Counted from the stretch's first letter, positions 1 through 5,895 are shown. The stretch is 7,205 nucleotides of DNA from Candidatus Faecivivens stercoripullorum (GCA_018715285.1 DVLW01000142.1:1-7205); one strand, 5' to 3'. Notes: generated from the letters alone by a model not told the origin. Program-made: numbers and translations.

Positions 1-56
1 CTTTGCTTTTTGCACATTTGACCACCATTGACGGTGTAAAATTGACCGGCTGTTTC

Positions 57-85
57 TTGCCTTTTTCTGTGAATATTGGTACAAT
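57..85 (+). promoter_or_regulatory. Sigma-A-type promoter for the deacetylase gene
   Basis: A -35 element TTGCCT (57-62) and a -10 element TACAAT (80-85) are separated by exactly 17 bp. A TG dinucleotide at 77-78 gives an extended -10. Transcription would start near 91-92, leaving a leader of about 100 nt before the ATG at 195. The match is inferred from consensus. Bases 1-56 upstream hold three loose TTGAC repeats and nothing else I can assign. Confidence 0.65.
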
Positions 86-91
86 AAGGAC

Positions 92-169
92 AGAAAGGTA
101 TTCGACTGGCGAAAGCCGGTTTTGCTTTCTATAAACTAAAAAATAAGTATCACTGCCTGTATGGCAGTG
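92..169 (+). promoter_or_regulatory. Structured 5' leader of the deacetylase mRNA, class unknown
   Basis: Two stem-loops are visible. In the first, AGAAAG (92-97) pairs with CTTTCT (125-130) and encloses ACTGGC-GAAA-GCCGGT (105-120), a 6 bp stem with one U-G pair and a GNRA tetraloop. The second is a perfect 7 bp inverted repeat, CACTGCC (151-157) with GGCAGTG (163-169), 11 nt upstream of the Shine-Dalgarno sequence. I do not recognise the pattern as a known riboswitch. There is no U-tract after either hairpin, so any control would more likely act on translation or mRNA stability than by intrinsic termination. Confidence 0.4.
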
Positions 170-194
170 GTGCATTTGACAGGAGGGTTTGTAT

Positions 195-1535
195 ATGAAA
201 AAACGACTGACAGCACTTCTGGCAGCTCTTTTGATGGTACTGCCTGTTCAGGCTGAAGCAGCCGGACAGCTCGGGACTAGTCCGAAAACACCTGCCGAGA
301 TGCCTTCACAGGCGACCTCTTCTTCTGATACGACTGATACGACAGATGGTCAATCTTCACAGCCCACAGCAGAAGATACGGATTCTCAGCCAGATAATCC
401 GTTGATTACCGCTCCCCACTGGCAGGAGCAGAACGGACAGTATATTCTGCTGGACGGACAGGGAAATCCGCTTACCGGCTGGCAGCAGATGGATGGAAAC
501 TGGTATCTGCTTTCGGAGAGCGGCATCCGTCAGACCGGATGGCGGGAAGTCGATGGAAAATGGTACTATCTTGACCAGGATGGCATCATGTTGGATGGAT
601 GGCAGAAAATCGGGGAAAAGTGGTATCTTTTCAGCGGCGGTGCGATGAAAACCGGCTGGGTGTATAACGGTGGAAAATGGTATTATTTTGCTGAAGGCGG
701 AGCGATGCAGACCGGATGGCTCAATCTGAATGGCAAACGGTATTATCTGACTGCATCCGGTGCAATGAAAACCGGAGCAATTACCGAGGGGTCGACTGTT
801 TATACGCTGGACAGTTCCGGTGCGGTTGTTTCCTCTAAAGATCTCAGCACCCTGTCCAATAAGGCGCTCGGCTGGGGACAGGGGACACAGGTTGATTCCA
901 GCAATCGTCCGGTCGGTGCTCTTTCCTATCAGGATAAATACGGCGCACTTGGCGGACAGTTTATCGGTCCAAATGAAAAGGTGATCTACCTGACCTTTGA
1001 TGAAGGGTATGAAAACGGGTATACCGCTTCAATTCTGGACACCCTGAAAGCCAAAGGTGTGCAGGCAACCTTCTTTATCACCGGTGATTACCTGAACAGT
1101 CAGCCGGAGCTGGTAGGCCGTATGATTGATGAAGGCCACGCCGTCGGCAACCATACCGTCAAACATCCCAATCTGCCGCAGTGCAGCATCAGTCGCCGTG
1201 CAGATGAAATCGGTGATCTCCATGACGCGGTAGAGGAAAAATACGAGTATTCGATGTACCTGATGCGGCCGCCGGAAGGTGTATTTTCCGAGCAGGTACT
1301 CGCACAGGCACAGGGAATGGGATACCAGACGGTATTGTGGAGTTTTGCGTATAAGGATTGGGACCCATCTGCGCAAATGAGCACGTCGACTGCATTGCAA
1401 AAGACAACTTCCGCTCTGCATCCGGGCGCAATTTATCTGCTCCACGCTGTTTCCAAGACGAATGCGGCAATACTGGGTGATTTTATTGACACTGCCCGTC
1501 AGAAAGGATACACCTTTGGTATTCTGCCGCGATAA
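195..1535 (+). CDS. Secreted PdaA-like polysaccharide (peptidoglycan) deacetylase with cell-wall-binding repeats
   Basis: This 446 aa protein probably removes N-acetyl groups from peptidoglycan sugars outside the membrane. Residues 1-23 form a signal peptide: KKR, a hydrophobic core, then a likely cleavage around AEAA. Residues 25-72 are a Ser/Thr/Asp/Gln-rich linker. Residues about 76-215 contain wall- or choline-binding-type repeats, with GW pairs at 95, 115, 135, 154 and 174, spaced 19-20 aa, and aromatic WYYL-type cores. A NodB domain (carbohydrate esterase family 4) fills about 262-446. Its motifs are TFDEGYENG (D269, E270), HTVKH (H320, H324), RPPEG (R358, E361), DW, and LLH (H417). The TFD-x-GYENG motif and the GAIYLLHAVS-type end resemble Bacillus PdaA (muramic acid deacetylase, muramic delta-lactam pathway), which also lacks the second Asp of motif 1. 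Glu at that position and Glu in place of the usual Arg in RPPRG are unusual. The start at 195 is chosen over TTG at 189 because AGGAGGG (181-187) lies 7 nt upstream of the ATG. No terminator separates the gene from the repeat array 6 bp downstream. The substrate could instead be another wall glycan. Confidence 0.9.
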   Translation: MKKRLTALLAALLMVLPVQAEAAGQLGTSPKTPAEMPSQATSSSDTTDTTDGQSSQPTAEDTDSQPDNPLITAPHWQEQNGQYILLDGQGNPLTGWQQMDGNWYLLSESGIRQTGWREVDGKWYYLDQDGIMLDGWQKIGEKWYLFSGGAMKTGWVYNGGKWYYFAEGGAMQTGWLNLNGKRYYLTASGAMKTGAITEGSTVYTLDSSGAVVSSKDLSTLSNKALGWGQGTQVDSSNRPVGALSYQDKYGALGGQFIGPNEKVIYLTFDEGYENGYTASILDTLKAKGVQATFFITGDYLNSQPELVGRMIDEGHAVGNHTVKHPNLPQCSISRRADEIGDLHDAVEEKYEYSMYLMRPPEGVFSEQVLAQAQGMGYQTVLWSFAYKDWDPSAQMSTSTALQKTTSALHPGAIYLLHAVSKTNAAILGDFIDTARQKGYTFGILPR

Positions 1536-1541
1536 ACAATC

Positions 1542-2037
1542 TGGCAAACTGTCAGCCCAGACACCGTGTATCTCCGGACGTGTTTGAGTGGGGAAGCAAC
1601 GTTTGGTTGCTGAGCATTTAAGGCGTGGTACCACATCGGCAAATTGTCAGCCCGGACACCGTGTAGCACGGACGTGTTTGAGCGGGGAAGCAGCGTTCGG
1701 TTGCTGAGCATTTAAGGCGTGGTACCACATTGGTAAATTGTCAGCCCGGACACTGTGTAGCACGGACGTGTTTGAGCGGGGAAGCAGCGTTCGGTTGCTG
1801 AGCATTTAAAGCGTGGTACCACATCGGCAAATTGTCAGCCCGGACACCATGTAGCACGGACGTGTTTGAGCGGGGAAGCAGCGTTCGGTTGCTGAGCAGT
1901 TAAGGCATGGTACTACATTGGCAAATTGTCAGCCCGGACACCGTGCATCACGGACGTGTTTGAGCGGGGAAGTAACGTTCGGTTGCTGAGCATTTAAGGC
2001 GTGGTACCACATTGGTAAATTGTCAGCCCGGACACCG
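1542..2037 (+). repeat. Tandem array of five 94-95 bp repeats plus a partial sixth
   Basis: The units are 1542-1636 (95 bp), 1637-1730, 1731-1824, 1825-1918 and 1919-2012 (94 bp each), then a 25 bp fragment at 2013-2037. Each begins with a form of YGGYAAATTGTCAGCC and ends with a form of GTGGTACCACAT. Copies differ by only a few substitutions, and copy 1, next to the deacetylase, is the most divergent. There are no spacers, so this is not a CRISPR array. The unit length is not divisible by three and stops occur, so it is not coding. A stem AGCARC-GTTYG-GTTGCT recurs in every unit (1689-1705 in copy 2). A second stem, CCGTG-TAG-CACGG (1659-1671 in copy 2), is intact in copies 2 and 5, kept with a G-U pair in copy 3, and weakened in copies 1 and 4. 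The palindrome GTGGTACCAC lies at 1625, 1719, 1813 and 2001, and is degenerate at 1907. Function is unknown: a structured transcript, a protein-binding array or a simple minisatellite are all possible. Confidence 0.95.
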
Positions 2038-2040
2038 GGC
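2026..2040 (+). other. GC-rich hairpin closing the repeat array
   Basis: GCCCGG (2026-2031) and CCGGGC (2035-2040) form a perfect 6 bp inverted repeat around ACA. It overlaps a 10 bp palindrome CCGGGCCCGG (2035-2044). It arises where the partial sixth repeat meets unique sequence, 8 bp upstream of the -35 box of the next promoter. It could act as a boundary or a weak terminator of read-through, but no U-run follows it. Confidence 0.4.
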
Positions 2041-2047
2041 CCGGGTC

Positions 2048-2076
2048 TTTACAAAAACGGGTTTATCATTTATAAT
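2048..2076 (+). promoter_or_regulatory. Strong sigma-A-type promoter for the dehydratase operon
   Basis: TTTACA (2048-2053) and a perfect TATAAT (2071-2076) are 17 bp apart, 11 of 12 consensus positions. The start of transcription would fall near 2083. It lies immediately after the repeat array and is the only good promoter seen for the four genes 2156-5712. Confidence 0.8.
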
Positions 2077-2091
2077 AGAAACAAAAGTTGT

Positions 2092-2118
2092 CGGTCAGGA
2101 GTATATCTTATCTGACCG
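2092..2118 (+). promoter_or_regulatory. Inverted repeat in the dehydratase operon leader (operator or RNA hairpin)
   Basis: CGGTCAG (2092-2098) and CTGACCG (2112-2118) are perfect 7 bp arms around a 13 bp AT-rich centre. The element begins about 10 nt after the predicted transcription start. The position suits a repressor operator as well as an RNA stem-loop. A second, weaker inverted repeat (2125-2132 with 2143-2150, one mismatch) follows and would place the AAAGGG ribosome binding sequence (2137-2142) in its loop. I recognise no known T-box or leucine attenuator here. Confidence 0.45.
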
Positions 2119-2155
2119 CCTGTAGATATGATGGATAAAGGGATGATATCAGGTT

Positions 2156-2629
2156 ATGAGCAAAATCTTTAAATTCAAAAATGACGTGGATACCGACCAG
2201 ATTCTGGCTTCTCAGTATCTTTTGCTGCCCAATATCGACGAGATGAAAGGCCATGCCTTTGAATCGCTGGATGAGACTTTTGCACAGCTGGTGAGTCCGG
2301 GTGATATTATTGTTGCCGGTGAAAACTTCGGCTGCGGTTCTTCCCGTGAACAGGCACCCAGCGTCCTTAAAGCACTGGGAGTCAAGGCAATCATCGCTGG
2401 CAGCTTTGCCCGTATCTTCTACCGTAATGCAATCAATATCGGCCTGCCGGTACTGGTCAGCTCCGATCTTGCCGATAACGTTCAGGCCGGAGACGAAGCC
2501 GAGGTAGATCTTGGAAATGGTACCGTTACCGTGAACGGCAAGAACTTTGCCTGCACCAAACTGCCGGAATATATGCAGACAATTCTTAATGCAGGCGGAC
2601 TGATTGCGTTCCTCAATAAGGAAGATTAA
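2156..2629 (+). CDS. leuD: 3-isopropylmalate dehydratase family, small subunit (copy 1)
   Basis: This 157 aa protein is the small (swivel-domain) subunit of an aconitase-superfamily hydro-lyase, of the short LeuD/HacB/DmdB type. Together with a large subunit such enzymes isomerise 2-isopropylmalate to 3-isopropylmalate in leucine synthesis, or hydrate/dehydrate related 2-alkylmalates. Visible motifs are DVDTDQI (10-16), the substrate-loop segment YLLL (21-24) and GENFGCGSSREQAP (55-68), containing the active-site Ser-Ser-Arg. Length is normal for the family. In archaeal homologues the YLxx loop is linked to specificity. The absence of Arg here argues against homoaconitate, so a substrate with a hydrophobic side chain is inferred. 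The start is set by the family N-terminus. The nearest ribosome binding sequence, AAAGGG at 2137-2142, is an unusually long 13 nt away. It is first of four co-directional genes; leucine or isoleucine control is plausible but not shown. Confidence 0.85.
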   Translation: MSKIFKFKNDVDTDQILASQYLLLPNIDEMKGHAFESLDETFAQLVSPGDIIVAGENFGCGSSREQAPSVLKALGVKAIIAGSFARIFYRNAINIGLPVLVSSDLADNVQAGDEAEVDLGNGTVTVNGKNFACTKLPEYMQTILNAGGLIAFLNKED

Positions 2630-2682
2630 AGAGCATCCTGTGATGCACGTTTACCAATAACCAGTAAAGGATGAAGTAAATC

Positions 2683-3927
2683 ATGGGCATGACCATTGCG
2701 GAAAAAATTATTGCACGCGCCGCCAATGTAAGCGAGGTAAAACCGGGCGAGATTCATTCGGTCAACCTTGACTGGCTGATGAGCAACGACGGCACCACCC
2801 ATCTGACAATCGATATGTACCGGAATAAACTCAAACACCCGCATATCGCCGACCCCGGAAAGGTTGTCTTTATCGTCGACCATAATATCCCTGCTGAAAA
2901 TCCGAAGACGGCAGCTGTACATAAAAAGATGCGGGAATTTGCACGCGAGAATAATATCAAAATGTATGAGGGCAGCGGTGTCTGCCATCAGATCATGTTT
3001 GAAAACTATGTCGAACCCGGCCAGCTGATTTTCGGCGCTGACTCGCATACCTGTTCGTATGGTGCACTGGGTGCGTTTGGTACCGGTGTCGGATGCACCG
3101 ACTTTTTGTACGGGATGGTAACTGGCGGAAGCTGGGTCATGGTACCGGAAACACTGCGTTTTAACCTGCATGGCAAACTGCGGGAAGGTGTTTATCCGCG
3201 TGACCTGATTCTGACGATTATCGGTGATATCGGCGCGAATGGTGCTAACTATAAGTGTATGGAATTTGCCGGTGACGGCGCGCATAACCTGTCGGTCAAC
3301 GACCGTTTTGTCCTGTGCAACCTTGCGGTTGAGGCAGGTGCAAAGACCGGTATCGTCGAGCCGGATGAAAAGGTAAAAGAATATGTCGAATCCAGAGGCA
3401 GAAAAGCAGAAAACATGTTTGTCTCCGACCCGGATGCGAAGTTCCTCAAAGTATATGAGTATGATCTGGACAAGATCGAGCCGGTTGTCGCGCGTCCTGA
3501 TTTTGTGGACGATGTCATTCCGCTGCGTGAACTGGAAGAAGTGAAGATCGATGAAGCATTCCTCGGTTCCTGCAACAATGGACGAATTGACGAACTGCGG
3601 GTTGCTGCAAAGATTCTGAAGGGTAAAAAGGTGCACCCGGATGTCCGGTTTATTGTTGCGCCTGCGTCTAACGAAGTTTATCTCCAGGCTCTGCGGGAAG
3701 GTATCATCGATGTGCTGCTGGAATCGGGCGCAATGGTGATGAACTGCAACTGTTCGGTCTGCTGGGGCAGCTGTCAGGGTGTTATCGGCGAAAATGAAGT
3801 GCTGGTTTCGACCGGTACCCGTAACTTTAAAGGACGTGCCGGACACAAGACTTCCAAGGTTTATCTTGCTTCTGCTGCGACTGTTACCGCGTCGGCAATT
3901 GCAGGAAAGATTGTTGCCGCTGAGTAA
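2683..3927 (+). CDS. leuC: 3-isopropylmalate dehydratase family, large subunit (copy 1, divergent cluster motifs)
   Basis: This 414 aa protein is the catalytic large subunit carrying a [4Fe-4S] cluster, partner of the small subunit 53 bp upstream. The start MGMTIAEKI matches the family N-terminus, and AAAGG (2666-2670) lies 12 nt before the ATG. Family motifs are VDHNIP, GADSHTCSYGA (about 119-129) and GRAGH near the C-terminus. The cluster ligands are C297 in GSCNNGR and C357/C360 in CNCSVCWG. The usual sequences at these places are GSCTNGR and PGCGxC, so copy 1 differs: Asn for Thr after C297, CNCS for PGCG, and extra cysteines at 355 and 364. An Asn at position 35 also sits where LeuC commonly has His (S-H-D-G-T). 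All three ligands are present, so the protein is probably active, but its substrate may not be isopropylmalate; dimethylmalate- or citraconate-type hydro-lyases belong to the same family. A small 5 bp hairpin (2633-2646) lies in the gap before it. Confidence 0.85.
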   Translation: MGMTIAEKIIARAANVSEVKPGEIHSVNLDWLMSNDGTTHLTIDMYRNKLKHPHIADPGKVVFIVDHNIPAENPKTAAVHKKMREFARENNIKMYEGSGVCHQIMFENYVEPGQLIFGADSHTCSYGALGAFGTGVGCTDFLYGMVTGGSWVMVPETLRFNLHGKLREGVYPRDLILTIIGDIGANGANYKCMEFAGDGAHNLSVNDRFVLCNLAVEAGAKTGIVEPDEKVKEYVESRGRKAENMFVSDPDAKFLKVYEYDLDKIEPVVARPDFVDDVIPLRELEEVKIDEAFLGSCNNGRIDELRVAAKILKGKKVHPDVRFIVAPASNEVYLQALREGIIDVLLESGAMVMNCNCSVCWGSCQGVIGENEVLVSTGTRNFKGRAGHKTSKVYLASAATVTASAIAGKIVAAE

Positions 3928-3965
3928 CAGAGCGCAATTTGATTTGATAAAGGAGACTGAATACC

Positions 3966-4454
3966 ATGTCCACTTTTACCGGTAAAATCTGGGTGCTGGG
4001 CGATGATATTGATACCGATATCATTATCCCGACCGAATATCTGGCACTCAAGACGGTTGATGATATGAAGAAATACGCTTTTTCCCCTCTGCGTCCTGAA
4101 CTGGCCGGACAGATTCAGCCGGGTGATATTATTGTCGCCGGTAAGAATTTCGGCTGTGGTTCTTCCCGTGAACAGGCACCGGAAATTATCCGTCATCTGG
4201 GTGTTGCCTGTGTTATTGCAAAGAGTTTTGCCCGTATCTTCTTCCGCAACTCGATCAACAACGGCCTTTTGCTGATTGAAAGCGACCTGTACGACCATGT
4301 GCAGGAAGGCGATACCATTACGGTACAGCCGGGCACCGAAATCCAGCATAATGGCGTGTCGTATCCGATCAGCCCTCTGCCGCAGAACCTGATGGATATT
4401 CTGGAAGCCGGCGGCCTTGTCCGTGCGATGCAGAAGCGCAACGGCCTGATCTGA
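3966..4454 (+). CDS. leuD: 3-isopropylmalate dehydratase family, small subunit (copy 2)
   Basis: A second small subunit, 162 aa, follows the first large subunit by 38 bp. AAAGGAG (3949-3955) lies 10 nt before the ATG. Motifs are DIDTDIII (14-21), the loop YLAL (25-28) and GKNFGCGSSREQAP (59-72). It shares a 23 bp stretch of identical DNA with copy 1 across the GSSREQAP region, but elsewhere the two differ widely, as expected of an old duplication. The loop again lacks the Arg typical of homoaconitase and differs from copy 1 at its third residue (Ala for Leu), consistent with a different acyl side chain. Its TGA stop overlaps the ribosome binding site of the next gene, so it is translationally close to the second large subunit and probably pairs with it. 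The exact substrate is not determinable from the sequence. Confidence 0.85.
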   Translation: MSTFTGKIWVLGDDIDTDIIIPTEYLALKTVDDMKKYAFSPLRPELAGQIQPGDIIVAGKNFGCGSSREQAPEIIRHLGVACVIAKSFARIFFRNSINNGLLLIESDLYDHVQEGDTITVQPGTEIQHNGVSYPISPLPQNLMDILEAGGLVRAMQKRNGLI

Positions 4455-4467
4455 GGAGGAAAAAGCA

Positions 4468-5712
4468 ATGGGACATACACTGATTGAAAAGATCATCATG
4501 CGCGGAAACAACGGCGCGGAAGTTCGTCCGGGTCAGATTGTAACGGTTAATGTTGACCGTGTGATGATTCACGATATTTTTATTCCGTTTGTTGTCGACA
4601 AATTTAAAGAAATGGGATTCACCAAAGTCTGGGACCCGGACAAGGTCGTTCTGATTTATGACCATCTGGTTCCGACCTCTGCGGTTGAGGATGTGCGCCA
4701 TTTCAAGATTGGCGACGCTTTTGTCAAGGAACAGGGACTGACCCACTTCCACCGTGCAGACGGTATCTGCCACCAGCTGATGCCGGAGATGGGATATGCA
4801 CGTCCGGGTCAGATTGTTTTCGGTACAGACTCTCATACTACCACCTATGGCTGTGTCGGCTGCTTCTCGTCTGGTATCGGATATACCGAGATGGCGGCGA
4901 TTCTGGGCACCGGCGAAATGTGGTGCAGAGTTCCCGAAACCATTCGGATTGTCATCGACGGTGAACTGCCGAAAGGTGTTTACGCAAAAGACGTCATTCT
5001 GACGGTAATCGGTGATCTGCGTGCCGACGGTGCTACCTATAAGGCTTTGGAATTTGCAGGCAGCTGCATTGACAATATGAGCATTTCTTCCCGTATGACC
5101 ATGTCCAACATGTCGATTGAGTGCGGCGCTAAATGCGCACTGTTTGCGACTGACGAAAAGACTGCTGCTTATACCGGACAGTCTTTTGAAGAGATTGCAT
5201 GGGTACGTCCGGATGAAGACGCGGTTTACGAGCGGGTTATCCACTACAACGCTGCTGATTTTGTTCCGGTTGTGGCATGTCCTTCTCAGGTTGACAATAT
5301 CCATCCCGTGTCCGAAAAGGCTGGAACAAAGGTCGATCAGGTATTCCTCGGTTCCTGCACCAATGGACGACTGGAAGACCTGGCAGTTGCAGCTGAGATT
5401 CTGAAGGGCAAAAAGATTGCTCCCGGTCTCAAGATGATCGTTACGCCTGCTTCCCGGAGCATCTACCGTGAAGCAATCAAGGCTGGATATATTGAGATTC
5501 TTGCCGAAGCTGGTGCAATCATTACCCAGCCGGGATGCGGCCTTTGCTGCGGACGTGCCGGTGGTATTTTGACCGATGGTGAGACGGTTGTCGCAACCAA
5601 TAACCGCAACTTCCTCGGACGGATGGGTACCTCTGGTGTCAATATCTATCTGAGCAGCCCGGCGACTGCTGCCGCAACTGCACTGACCGGTGTGATTACC
5701 GCAGCGGTATAA
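4468..5712 (+). CDS. leuC: 3-isopropylmalate dehydratase family, large subunit (copy 2, canonical cluster motifs)
   Basis: This second large subunit is also 414 aa. AGGAGG (4454-4459) lies 8 nt before the ATG, and only 13 bp separate it from its small subunit. The [4Fe-4S] ligands fall at the same positions as in copy 1: C297 in a canonical GSCTNGR, and C357/C360 in PGCGLCCG. Other family motifs are YDHLVP, GTDSHTTTYG and NRNFLGRMG near the C-terminus. The N-terminal motif is HDIF (35-38) rather than the HDGT common in LeuC, so this copy departs from the usual pattern where copy 1 keeps GT, and the reverse holds around the cluster. It is the better candidate of the two for a standard cluster environment, but neither can be declared the leucine enzyme. 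The reaction would be reversible dehydration/hydration of a 2- or 3-alkylmalate in the cytoplasm. It is last in the operon, 21 bp before the terminator hairpin. Confidence 0.85.
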   Translation: MGHTLIEKIIMRGNNGAEVRPGQIVTVNVDRVMIHDIFIPFVVDKFKEMGFTKVWDPDKVVLIYDHLVPTSAVEDVRHFKIGDAFVKEQGLTHFHRADGICHQLMPEMGYARPGQIVFGTDSHTTTYGCVGCFSSGIGYTEMAAILGTGEMWCRVPETIRIVIDGELPKGVYAKDVILTVIGDLRADGATYKALEFAGSCIDNMSISSRMTMSNMSIECGAKCALFATDEKTAAYTGQSFEEIAWVRPDEDAVYERVIHYNAADFVPVVACPSQVDNIHPVSEKAGTKVDQVFLGSCTNGRLEDLAVAAEILKGKKIAPGLKMIVTPASRSIYREAIKAGYIEILAEAGAIITQPGCGLCCGRAGGILTDGETVVATNNRNFLGRMGTSGVNIYLSSPATAAATALTGVITAAV

Positions 5713-5733
5713 TTTCAGATTATTGTTTCGGTT

Positions 5734-5774
5734 AAGCCGTTTTTTCTGATGGATGTCATCGGGAAAAACGGCTT
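5734..5774 (+). terminator. Long stem-loop ending the dehydratase operon
   Basis: The arms 5734-5751 and 5757-5774 pair over 18 positions. The outer 11 bp are perfect (AAGCCGTTTTT with AAAAACGGCTT), then two U-G and one C-G pair, then GATG/CATC, around a 5 nt loop. The following bases are T-rich (TATGTTT), though not a clean U-run. Placed 21 bp after the last dehydratase stop and before a new promoter, it most likely ends transcription of the operon. Confidence 0.65.
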
Positions 5775-5805
5775 TATGTTTGGACAACTGTTCACGGAAT
5801 CCGCC

Positions 5806-5834
5806 TTGACTTTGGAATAGGTGGGGAGTATACT
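5806..5834 (+). promoter_or_regulatory. Strong sigma-A-type promoter for the flavodoxin-MBL operon
   Basis: TTGACT (5806-5811) and TATACT (5829-5834) are 17 bp apart, 10 of 12 consensus positions. Transcription would begin near 5841, giving a leader of about 104 nt. ACTG (5832-5835) and CAGT (5845-5848) form a short inverted repeat over the -10 and start region that could be part of an operator; this is weak. Confidence 0.75.
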
Positions 5835-5851
5835 GAACTCAAACCAGTAAA

Positions 5852-5895
5852 TGCCGGTATGTGCCCTGATTTCGGACAGGGATAGCATTTCGGCA
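5852..5895 (+). promoter_or_regulatory. Structured leader upstream of the flavodoxin gene
   Basis: A three-tier stem is visible: TGCC (5852-5855) with GGCA (5892-5895), ATGT (5859-5862) with GCAT (5885-5888), and CCCTG (5864-5868) with CAGGG (5877-5881). These are separated by small internal loops and capped by an 8 nt loop. It lies about 11 nt into the predicted transcript. It does not match the FMN riboswitch or any other class I know. Confidence 0.35.

Noticed and set aside
18..47. Three TTGAC direct repeats upstream of the first promoter (18, 28, 42)
   Set aside because: Irregular spacing of a five-base word, with no matching -10 boxes. Too weak to call an operator or alternative promoters.
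1499..1711. Small minus-strand open frame crossing the start of the repeat array
   Set aside because: It is formed from deacetylase antisense and repeat sequence. The 94 bp period shifts frame in each unit, so the array is not coding.
1542..2037. CRISPR array
   Set aside because: Units are contiguous and about 94 bp, with no unique spacers and no cas genes nearby.
2626..3846. Long open frame of 406 codons on the minus strand opposite the first large subunit
   Set aside because: It mirrors the codon pattern of leuC copy 1, has no family motifs and no convincing ribosome binding site. The + strand gene is certain.
5728..5745. Short hairpin CGGT-TAA-GCCG followed by six T as a separate terminator
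   Set aside because: The stem is only 4 bp with a G-U pair, and the same bases form the far stronger 18 bp stem-loop at 5734-5774.
4369..5787. Open frame of 472 codons on the minus strand opposite the second large subunit
   Set aside because: It is a shadow of leuC copy 2, runs through the terminator hairpin, and its translation is rich in unlikely Asn, Arg, His and Cys with no recognisable domain.
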